From: Chaetoderma sp. LZ-2023a | Taxonomy: Eukaryota > Mollusca > Caudofoveata > Chaetodermatida > Chaetodermatidae | NCBI GenBank assembly: GCA_034401795.1 | Contig: CM067374.1 | Coordinates: forward strand, 136,180,508-136,244,507 | DNA: 64,000 nucleotides | Reading direction: 5' to 3' | Part shown: positions 25,301-37,429 of the stretch, piece by piece | Position numbering within the stretch: position 1 is the stretch's first letter | Layout: every line of letters starts with the position of its first letter | The notes under the pieces: model-generated | Told to the model about the DNA's origin: nothing | Database searches by the model: none | Seen by the model: only the letters and a program-made list of their open reading frames with translations | Program-made: the position numbers and the translations under genes

Positions 25301-28300
25301 TCAAGATTGGTGCCAAGTCATGATGTCATAGTCATAATGGGCAAGATTGGTGCCAAGTCATGATGTCATAGTCATAATGGTCAAGATTGGTGCCACGTCA
25401 TGATGTCATAGTTATAATGGTCAAGCTTGGTGCCAAGTCATGATGTCATAGTTATAATGGTCAAGCTTGGTGCCAAGTCATGATGTCATAGTTATAATGG
25501 TCAAGACTGGTGGCAAGTCATGATGTCATAGTTATAATGGTCAAGATTGGTGCCACGTCATGATGTCATAGTTAATGGTCAAGACGGTGCCAGTCATGAT
25601 GTCATAGTTATAATGGTCAAGACTTGGTGCCAAGTCATGATGTCATAGTTATAATGGTCAAGACTGGTGGCAAGTCATGATGTCATAGTTATAATGGTCA
25701 AGACTGGTGGCAAGTCATGACTTCATATTATAAGGGTTAAGACTGGTGCCAAGTCATGACATCATAATTATAAGGGTTAAGACTGGTGCCAAGTCATGAC
25801 ATCATAATTATAAGGGTTAAGACTGGTGGCCAAGTCATGACATCATAATTATAAGGGTTAAGACTGGTGGCAAGTCATGACATCATAATTATAAGGGTTA
25901 AGACTTGGTGGCAAGTCATGACATCATAATTATAAGGGTTAAGATTGGTGGCAAGTCATGACATCATAATTATAAGGGTTAAGACTGGTGGCAAGTCATG
26001 ACATCATAATTATAAGGGTTAAGACTGGTGGCAAGTCATGACATCATAATTATAAGGGTTAAGACTGGTGGCAAGTCATGACATCATAATTATAAGGGTT
26101 AAGACTGGTGGCAAGTCATGACATCATAATTATAAGGGTTAAGACTGGTGGCAAGTCATGACATCATAATTATAAGGGTTAAGATTGGTGGCAAGTCATG
26201 ACATCATAATTATAAGGGTTAAGATTGGTGGCAAGTCATGACATCATAATTATAAGGGTTAAGATTGGTGGCAAGTCATGACATCATAATTATAAGGGTT
26301 AAGATTGGTGGCAAGTCATGACATCATAATTATAAGGGTTTAAGACTGGTGGCAAGTCATGACATCATAATTATAAGGGTTAAGACTGGTGGCAAGTCAT
26401 GACATCATAATTATAAGGGTTAAGACTGGTGGCAAGTCATGACATNNNNNNNNNNNNNNNNNNNNNNNNNNNNNNNNNNNNNNNNNNNNNNNNNNNNNNN
26501 NNNNNNNNNNNNNNNNNNNNNNNNNNNNNNNNNNNNNNNNNNNNNNNNNNNNNNNNNNNNNNNNNNNNNNNNNNNNNNNNNNNNNNNNNNNNNNNNNNNN
26601 NNNNNNNNNNNNNNNNNNNNNNNNNNNNNNNNNNNNNNNNNNNNNNNNNNNNNNNNNNNNNNNNNNNNNNNNNNNNNNNNNNNNNNNNNNNNNNNNNNNN
26701 NNNNNNNNNNNNNNNNNNNNNNNNNNNNNNNNNNNNNNNNNNNNNNNNNNNNNNNNNNNNNNNNNNNNNNNNNNNNNNNNNNNNNNNNNNNNNNNNNNNN
26801 NNNNNNNNNNNNNNNNNNNNNNNNNNNNNNNNNNNNNNNNNNNNNNNNNNNNNNNNNNNNNNNNNNNNNNNNNNNNNNNNNNNNNNNNNNNNNNNNNNNN
26901 NNNNNNNNNNNNNNNNNNNNNNNNNNNNNNNNNNNNNNNNNNNNNTCATGATGTCATAGTTATAATGGTCAAGATTGGTGGCAAGTCATGATGTCATAGT
27001 TATAAGGGTCAAGACTGGTGGCAAGTCATGATGTCATGGTTATAATGGTCAAGATTGGTGCCAAGTCATGATGTCATAGTTATAATGGTCAAGATTGGTG
27101 CCACGTCATGATGTCATAGTTATAATGGTCAAGATTGGTGCCATGTCATGATGTCATAGTTATAATGGTCAAGATTGGTGCCAAGTCATGATGTCATAGT
27201 CATAATGGTCAAGACTGGTGCCAAGTCATGATGTCATAGTTATAATGGTCAAGACTGGTGGCAAGTCATGATGTCATAGTTATAATGGTCAAGACTGGTG
27301 GCAAGTCATGATGTCATAATTATAATGGTCAAGATTGGTGGCAAGTCATGATGTCATAGTTATAATGGTCAAGACTGGTGGCAAGTCATGATGTCATAAT
27401 TATAATGGTCAAGATTGGTGGCAAGTCATGATGTCATAGTTATAATGGTCAAGACTGGTGGCAAGTCATGATGTCATAGTTATAATGGTCAAGACTGGTG
27501 GCAAGTCATGATGTCATAGTTATAATGGTTAAGACTGGTGGCAAGTCATGATGTCATAGTTATAATGGTTAAGACTGGTGGCAAGTCATGATGTCATAGT
27601 TATAATGGTTAAGACTGGTGGCAAGTCATGATGTCATAGTTATAATGGTTAAGACTGGTCGCAAGTCATGATGTCATAGTTATAATGGTCAAGACTGGTG
27701 CCAAGTCATGATGTCATAGTTATAATGGTCAAGACTGGTGGCAAGTCATGATGTCATAGTTATAATGGTCAAGACTGGTGGCAAGTCATAATGTCATAAT
27801 TATAATGGTCAAGATTGGTGGCAAGTCATGATGTCATAGTTATAATGGTCAAGACTGGTGGCAAGTCATGATGTCATAATTATAATGGTCAAGATTGGTG
27901 GCAAGTCATGATGTCATAGTTATAATGGTCAAGACTTGTGGCAAGTCATGATGTCATAGTTATAATGGTTAAGACTGGTGGCGAGTCATGATGTCATAGT
28001 TATAATGGTTAAGACTGGTGGCGAGTCATGATGTCATAGTTATAATGGTTAAGACTGGTGGCAAGTCATGATGTCATAGTTATAATGGTTAAGACTGGTG
28101 GCAAGTCATGATGTCATAGTTATAATGGGCAAGACTGGTGGCAAGTCATGATGTCATAGTTATAATGGTTAAGACTGGTGGCAAGTCATGATGTCATAGT
28201 TATAATGGTTAAGACTGGTGGCAAGTCATGATGTCATAGTTATAATGGTTAAGACTGGTGGCAAGTCATGATGTCATAGTTATAATGGGCAAGACTGGTG

Positions 28301-31300
28301 GCAAGTCATGATGTCATAGTTATAATGGTTAAGACTGGTGGCAAGTCATGATGTCATAGTTATAATGGTTAAGACTGGTGGCAAGTCATGATGTCATAGT
28401 TATAATGGTCAAGATTGGTGGCAAGTCATGATGTCATAGTTATAAGGGTCAAGACTGGTGGCAAGTCATGATGTCATGGTTATAATGGTCAAGATTGGTG
28501 CCAAGTCATGATGTCATAGTTATAATGGTCAAGATTGGTGCCACGTCATGATGTCATAGTTATAATGGTCAAGATTGGTGCCATGTCATGATGTCATAGT
28601 TATAATGGTCAAGATTGGTGCCAAGTCATGATGTCATAGTCATAATGGTCAAGACTGGTGCCAAGTCATGATGTCATAGTTATAATGGTCAAGACTGGTG
28701 GCAAGTCATGATGTCATAGTTATAATGGTCAAGACTGGTGGCAAGTCATGATGTCATAATTATAATGGTCAAGATTGGTGGCAAGTCATGATGTCATAGT
28801 TATAATGGTCAAGACTGGTGGCAAGTCATGATGTCATAATTATAATGGTCAAGATTGGTGGCAAGTCATGATGTCATAGTTATAATGGTCAAGACTGGTG
28901 GCAAGTCATGATGTCATAGTTATAATGGTCAAGACTGGTGGCAAGTCATGATGTCATAGTTATAATGGTTAAGACTGGTGGCAAGTCATGATGTCATAGT
29001 TATAATGGTTAAGACTGGTGGCAAGTCATGATGTCATAGTTATAATGGTTAAGACTGGTGGCAAGTCATGATGTCATAGTTATAATGGGCAAGACTGGTG
29101 GCAAGTCATGATGTCATAGTTATAATGGTTAAGACTGGTGGCAAGTCATGATGTCATAGTTATAATGGTTAAGACTGGTGGCAAGTCATGATGTCATAGT
29201 TATAATGGTTAAGACTGGTGGCAAGTCATGATGTCATAGTTATAATGGGCAAGACTGGTGGCAAGTCATGATGTCATAGTTATAATGGTTAAGACTGGTG
29301 GCAAGTCATGATGTCATAGTTATAATGGTTAAGACTGGTCGCAAGTCATGATGTCATAGTTATAATGGTCAAGACTGGTGCCAAGTCATGATGTCATAGT
29401 TATAATGGTCAAGACTGGTGGCAAGTCATGATGTCATAGTTATAATGGTCAAGACTGGTGGCAAGTCATAATGTCATAATTATAATGGTCAAGATTGGTG
29501 GCAAGTCATGATGTCATAGTTATAATGGTCAAGACTGGTGGCAAGTCATGATGTCATAATTATAATGGTCAAGATTGGTGGCAAGTCATGATGTCATAGT
29601 TATAATGGTCAAGACTTGTGGCAAGTCATGATGTCATAGTTATAATGGTCAAGACTGGTGGCAAGTCATGATGTCATAGTTATAATGGTCAAGACTGGTG
29701 GCGAGTCATGATGTCATAGTTATAATGGTTAAGACTGGTGGCAAGTCATGATGTCATAGTTATAATGGGCAAGACTGGTGGCAAGTCATGATGTCATAGT
29801 TATAATGGTTAAGACTGGTGGCAAGTCATGATGTCATAGTTATAATGGTTAAGACTGGTGGCAAGTCATGATGTCATAGTTATAATGGTCAAGATTGGTG
29901 GCAAGTCATGATGTCATAGTTATAAGGGTCAAGACTGGTGGCAAGTCATAATGTCATAGTTATACTGGGCAAGACTGGTGGCAAGTCATGATGTCATAGT
30001 TATAATGGTTAAGACTGGTGGCAAGTCATGATGTCATAGTTATAATGGTCAAGATTGGTGGCAAGTCATGATGTCATAGTTATAATGGTCAAGACTGGTG
30101 GCAAGTCATGATGTCATAGTTATAATGGTCAAGATTGGTGGCAAGTCATGATGTCATAGTTATAAGGGTCAAGACTGGTGGCAAGTCATGATGTCATAGT
30201 TATAATGGTTAAGACTGGTGGCAAGTCATGATGTCATAGTTATAATGGTTAAGACTGGTGGCAAGTCATGATGTCATAGTTATAATGGGCAAGACTGGTG
30301 GCAAGTCATGATGTCATAGTTATAATGGTTAAGACTGGTCGCAAGTCATGATGTCATAGTTATAATGGTCAAGACTGGTGCCAAGTCATGATGTCATAGT
30401 TATAATGGTCAAGACTGGTGGCAAGTCATGATGTCATAGTTATAATGGTCAAGACTGGTGGCAAGTCATAATGTCATAATTATAATGGTCAAGATTGGTG
30501 CCAAGTCATGATTTCTAAGTGATATGTATTAAGATTCGTGCCATGATATGATGCCAGTGTTAAGTGCTAAGTGTTTAGCTTGGTGGCACGTCATGGCGGG
30601 TGGACGTACCTTGAATGTCATTAGAATGAGCGTAGCTGCGATAAGACTGAGACAGAATGATCCGAGTAACATGGTGTTAATAAACTGTGTAACACACACC
30701 ACCAACAACGACCCTGCTTGCATGTACAGCATGGTACGAACCTACAAAGAACACGGCAGCTTAAATCCATATACTTCATAGGTTATATAAAAATACATAA
30801 ATAAATAAACAAGCATATTCTCCAGTAGCTAAGCACTAATGCAACATGCAACGAATAGCGTGCTCTCAGTCATTTTATGTCTTCCTCATAACCATCTGAC
30901 TAATGAGTTTTTGTTGACGACATATTCCAGTGGCTATATCTCTAGACCGGCTTATTATTTTGAAAATTTGACTGAAAGTTGTTGGTGGCTAGGCCACGAA
31001 CAACTTTCAATCAAATTGTTTTCAAAATATTCAGCAAGTCATGTTTTTGCTCATTGAAATTATTGTTGGGTGGCTCTCAGCATAAATACACTAAATTGAT
31101 TTTAATTTTATTCTTTATGATGAAGGAATATTCTGTTGAATATTTTTAAATTCGTTTGACTGCGAGATGTTCCTATCAAACAAAAGTTTTCTTGACTAGT
31201 TGTCTTGAAATTTAGAGACTGTCATTTCAAGGCTTCTATGGTTAGTTTCTAATTTTCACTCAATCATAATCAAGAATTGATTCCACTGTGAATGAAATTG

Positions 31301-31801
31301 CAGATTGAGACAAATATTAATTCTATTGATCAAGAAAACCTGAGTTTTCAGGTTAAGCTGTGTAACAAACATTCATTAAAATACAGAGATGTTAATAAGT
31401 CTGTTATGCTGACAGGCTATCAACAATCCATTTCACCATGCATGCACTGACAGACATACACATGCATGCACACATGTACTCAGGAATGAATGCATGTACA
31501 CACACACACACACACACGCACGCACGCACGCACGCATGCACGCACGCACGCATGCACGCACACACCCTACACACAGATGCATGGATATGTGCGTACACAT
31601 ATATGCACCTCCATCCCTGACTGGACTGACTTTCTTTCTCTCCCCTCCTTCCCTCTCTCTCTCCTCTTGCTCGCTCTCTCTCTCCCTCCCTCTCCCGCAA
31701 TCTCTCTCCCCCTCCCACCCATCCCCCTCTCTGTCTCTCTCTCTCCCCCTCCCTCCCACGCACCCTCCCTCCCTCCCTCTCTGATGCACTCACGTACGCA
31801 T

Positions 31802-31832
<31 letters not shown>

Positions 31833-34800
31833 CACACACCGTTAAACCCTTTTGTTGTACCTTGTACGGTGGTATAATATCCAGCATCCAGACAGCAAAC
31901 AATGCACATGACTGAAGCAGTAACACAAACTGATTGAACTGCCAGAACAGAGTGAAGGTAAATGTGCTGAATGCCAGAGCTATACACAGGTACTTCTGCA
32001 GAATGTAAAAACATCAACAGCCTATACGAGAATATCATTATTATGTGAACACAACACTGCTATACAAAGGAACACATATTGTAAGATAGCGGACTCATGC
32101 TAGCCATAAAAGATATGGCTGATGATGACTGTATTAGGCCACGACACTGGGATTAATATATATATATAATCAAGACTAGAAACTAACCACTGATCCCGTA
32201 ATCTGTAGGCCTTTTTCGCATACGGCTCACTGCTTTAGCACAATAACTGATCCGGCTGGATCACTGTGTTTCATCAGGAGTAGTTTTATGACACAATTCA
32301 AACAGGATTTACTGTTTACTTCATCAACCAGTTAGTGTAAACTGTAGTGTTTTAACCATTGAGTGGTCACGCCACCAGCCTTTACAACTTGGTCTTGAGA
32401 AATGCCCATTTGCAGGCTAAGAGAAGGCTATTTTTTAAGATTTACCACTGGAATGACTGGCTCGATAAATGAGCCAGTCTTACCAATGGTGAATTTTCAA
32501 AAATAGTGTTCTCTTGGCCTGCAAATGGACATTATGTAAGCAAACATTTTGACATCTTGACAATTAAATAATTAATTATCATAATAATATGGTGTAAATG
32601 GTGCATTCAGAACATTTGATTAATGTTATATTCCGTGCAGTACAGTTATGACAGTACGGATCTGTTCAAAATTCCAGGGATCTGGGATTCCTCTCGGGTG
32701 CTGATTGATCCGTATGGATCACGATTAAAAAAGTTAATTTCTAGCCCTGTATAATGCTCGCAAAAATCACAATGCTTGCTTAGCGAATGTTCATTTGCAG
32801 GCGTCAAGACGACTACTTTTGAAAATAATTTTACAGACCATGAGACTATTATGCCAACATTACCACGAGATTCTAATGTTGAGTTTTCAAAACTATTCTT
32901 TTCTTTGTCTACAAATGTACATCTTTGAGCAATTCCTTTTTCGTGATCAATCTTAACCCATTAATCGTCATGAGCCAGTCATTCCAGTGATATATTTCCA
33001 AAAATTGTCTTCATGTTCTGCAAATAAACACTCCTCAAGATGACTGCAGTGGGAAGGTTTATTCAAATGGTCTGATGCTCAGTAAAATAACATTTCTTTC
33101 AATACCAGTAAAACGTAGTTCATCTAGGTATATCTGGAAATCGTACAAAAATAGAAAACTAATACAGTAATATTTCTGAAAAAATTGGTCCTGATCCCAG
33201 GATGATTCATAATAAGGAAAAATTAGTTACTAATGATGATGTAAAAATTGTGAGTGTAGCTTTCGTGACCATCTCGGTCACTTCTTCAGCACTAACTGAC
33301 GGTCACTGGCAACGTCACTCTGGTCACTTATAATACAGTAATGGTTAGACAACTGGACACACTTTCCAGAGATGCATGATTCCAATAATATTGTGATTTT
33401 AGTTAATCATAGGAGCTGGTTGTGTATTTTAGTGTAATAATAATTCAATGCAGGATAGCTGTTCACCTTTAGCGCGACTAGCCACTAAATGTGCTTTGAA
33501 CATTGATTTAGGGGAATCCTGTCATAATGATATCAATCTGGAAAAGGCATATTGCTATGAAATGCATAAATTCTCCGAAGACCACTACAGAAGCAATTTT
33601 TGCCTGAATTGCCTCATTAAATGTGGGTCCCAACTATAATTAGTCGGTCCAAAATGTGCACAATGGGTAAAATCTGTACATAGTGGGTCTAAATTGCGCA
33701 TGGTGAGTCTAAATTGTGCATGATGAGTCTAAATTGTGCATGGTGAGTCTAAATTGTGCATGATGAGTCTAAATTATGCATGGTGAGTCTAAATTGTGCA
33801 TGGTGGGTCTAAATTGTGCATGGTGAGTCTAAATTGTGCATGATGAGTCTAAATTATGCATGGTGAGTCTAAATTGTGCACGATGAGTCTAAATTGTGCA
33901 TGGTGGGTCTAAATTGTGCATGATGAGTCTTAATTATGCATGATGGGTCTAAATTGTGCATGGCGGGTCTAAATTGTGCATGGCGAGTCTAAATTGTGCA
34001 TGGCGAGTCTAAATTGTGCATGGTGAGTCTAAATTGTGCATGGTGGGTCTAAATTGTGCATGGTGAGTCTAAATTGTGCATGGTGGGTCTAAATTGTGAA
34101 TGGTGAGTCTAAATTGTGCATGATGAGTCTAAATTGTGCATGGTGCGTCTAAATTGTGCATGGTGAGTCTAAATTGTGCATGGTTGGTCTAAATTGTGCA
34201 TGGTGGGTCTAAATTGTGCATGGTGAGTCTAAATTGTGCATGGTGGGTCTAAATTGTGCATGGTGGGTCTAAATTGTGCATGATGAGTCTAAATTGTGCA
34301 TGGTGGGTCTAAATTGTGCATGGTGAGTCTAAATTGTGCATGATGAGTCTAAATTGTGCATGGCGAGTCTAAATTGTGCATGGTGGGTCTAAATTGTGCA
34401 TGGTGAGTCTAAACTGTGCATGGTGAGCCTAAATTGTGCATGGTAAGTCTAAATTGTGCATGGTAAGTCTAAATTGTGCATGGTAAGTTTAAATTGTGCA
34501 TGGCGAGTCAAAATTGTGCATGGCGAGTCTAAATTGTGCATAGTGGGTGAATGATGTTCATAGTGGCCTGAAATGTGCACAGTGTGTCTAAATGTGTCTA
34601 AATGTATAGAGCGTCATACCAATTTATTTTTTGGTTTTAAAAACCCTCCTTACTTAATTTTTCCATATATAGAACAAATATTGTTGGAATTTTAAGGCAT
34701 TATTTCAACATTCTTTTGTTATCTGTGGCTTTGTTAACTCTTGAATGGATGAGCCAATCAAAATGGCTTTGCAATAGTTATGAGAAAAATCTATTTTCAG

Positions 34801-37311
34801 GACAAACAAAGAGGATTTTTGAAAATTTTACTTTAATAAAAACGTACAAAGTGGGAGACTTTTTGTGTGGCATTCTCACCCCACCTGATTAATGCCAAAG
34901 GGTGACGACATACAGTGGAGTTGGTGTATCCAATGGCTTTCTTTTGCTTGTCTCGATGTTGTGGAGAACTCGTCATCGGGGTCTGATGACACCACTTGGA
35001 TGATTCGGAATTGACTCATTTAACAAGCCAGCCATTTCCGTGACAAATTTTCAAAAGCATTATTTTTTGGGGCCTGCAAATGAACACTCACTGAAAACGT
35101 TTTGGGTTTTCTTGATCAATCTTGACAACTAACATGATGAAAGGATTAATACTGTAATAGCGTAAACCATCTGAGCTTCAAATTGTACATTATTTTACCA
35201 TTTCTATCGTATGTTTTGGGTGGGAATTTTTGTAAAACAAAACCTTAAATTGGTATGACCTAGCTGTAGAAAATCTCCATAGTGGATCCAGAATGTGCAC
35301 AGTTACAATGAGTCTAAATATGCATTATGGATCTAAATGTGCATATGATAGTGCGTCAATTTACATTCCTTACCTCGTGACTTTTACTGACTGTTGGTCT
35401 AAAGTAGTATGTAATGAGAGCATTCTGAAGCCAGAAGAACGGAAGAGAGAAGCATTCACGTAACGGTGCACTGTACTCCACACGAGTTGTATCAGACCTG
35501 CACAGGAACAAAAATAACATTAGTAGCATTAATAATTTAATGGACAAAATTTGGTCGAGAAAATCTAAACATTTCCCTTTTGAATGCACATTTGCACGGC
35601 AAGAGACCACTATTTTTGAAAATTTACCACTGGAATGACTGGCTCGGTTACCGAGCCAGTCATTCCAATGGTAAATTTTCAAAAATAGTCTTCTCTTTCC
35701 CTGCAAGTATCGATTCCCCAAGACCACTTCAGCGTGGCCCGCAAAGGGCTAACCATTTAATCCTCAAAATCTTCAATTTTCTGATAGTCTAACATATCTA
35801 TTTGTCGACCAAAAGATTATTTTTTAAATTTTCTCACTGGAATGACTGGCTCGTTTATCAAGCCAGTCATCCAAGTGGTAAATTTTCAAAAAATATGCTT
35901 CTCTTCGTTTGCAAATGGACATTTCTCAAGAGCGTTTCAAAAGCTGTTTTGGCTGGCTAGACGGTTAAATGGTTACATTTGCATAACATGACTGATGACA
36001 TTAACACTATGAGAATTCTCAATGATTTATCCATTTAGTGGTCAACATATGTCAAGAAAATAATATGTTTTACTTTTTAATTGTCCATTTAAGCAAGCCA
36101 AGGGAGTATTTTTTAAATTTAGCAATGGAATGACTTGCTCGCGTTACTGTTAAATTTTCAAAAGTAGTCTTCTCAGTGACAGCAAATGGACACTGAGTAA
36201 GCAAAAATTAAAATTTCCTTGACCAATCATGAGCATAAAAGGTCTTAAACTACACCAGGGCCCATATTCGTGTGAAGTGGGAGGACCCTAGACCTGCGTA
36301 TCTTACACCATAGATCTACACCACATAGCTACGCCGTATTCATGAAGGGCGTAAATCTGGACTTTGGAGCAGCGCCGTGGGCTAGTTGCCAGGCAATAAC
36401 GTAGTGCTCTACCGTATTTACTAAATTGTTTCAGCTTCACATTCAGTACACCATGGGTGCTCTGAATACAGAAATAGGAAAAGTATTCAGCTCAAATATT
36501 AAAATAACCGCTGCTATGGCTTTACATTAAATAACACTTTATTACTTACAAAAAGTCAAATAAATGCAAATTCAAAAATCTGTATTATGTCTAATATTCG
36601 ACTAAAATTCGATGCCATGTCAAATATGTAAACACTATGTATCTGTGGGAGTTCAGATGCTTCGCTTAACCTCAAATTTTGATGTGCTCATTTGAAATTT
36701 ATGGATATGATTTACTTCATGCTTCGACAATATCTTGAAAATTGCTCTACATTGTCCACCCATTTTCTCACGCGATGGCATTGAGATTGTCGACATTCAA
36801 GACCTCCAGTATAAGTGTTAAAAAATGATCAATTTTCTGAAAAGATTAATTAATTATATTCGCTTTATCCTGCTTCGACCAATCTCATACAATAAATCCC
36901 TGACGTAAACGCTGGAAATAATGACTTATGCCTTGTAGCTGGAAGGTATAAGGCTACACCCGAATTTATGTACTTTTCGTGAATAGACTTTCACCCTAGT
37001 TACACCTCTTCTTGGGCATAAACCATCTTTGTGAACACGACCCATGATCCAGTGTGATTATGCATGCTTCAACAAGAGACAGTACTCAAACTAAACATAT
37101 TGTTATCAAATTATTAGGTTTCCTACATTTTGCTTGGAAGACTATAGTTATTGTACAAATTATTCTCTTATTTATTATTTATTATTCTTCCACCACTGGC
37201 TTCTTGTCTAAAGCAGAGGAGCCAGTAGCTCTGAAATGTGTAGAACTCTCAGCAGAGTCATCTACGTCATCACATTTGTGTTGTTATTATTATTATTATT
37301 ATTATTATTTA

Positions 37312-37375
<64 letters not shown>

Positions 37376-37392
37376 AGTATTATTATTATTAT

Positions 37393-37429
<37 letters not shown>

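Noticed and set aside
26429..26959. ORFs of about 170 codons across the gap
   Set aside because: They consist of N; no sequence information.
31404..32038. Cys/Arg/His-rich ORFs on both strands
   Set aside because: CA, ACGC and CT simple repeats; only the exon 6 part (31861-31995) is real.
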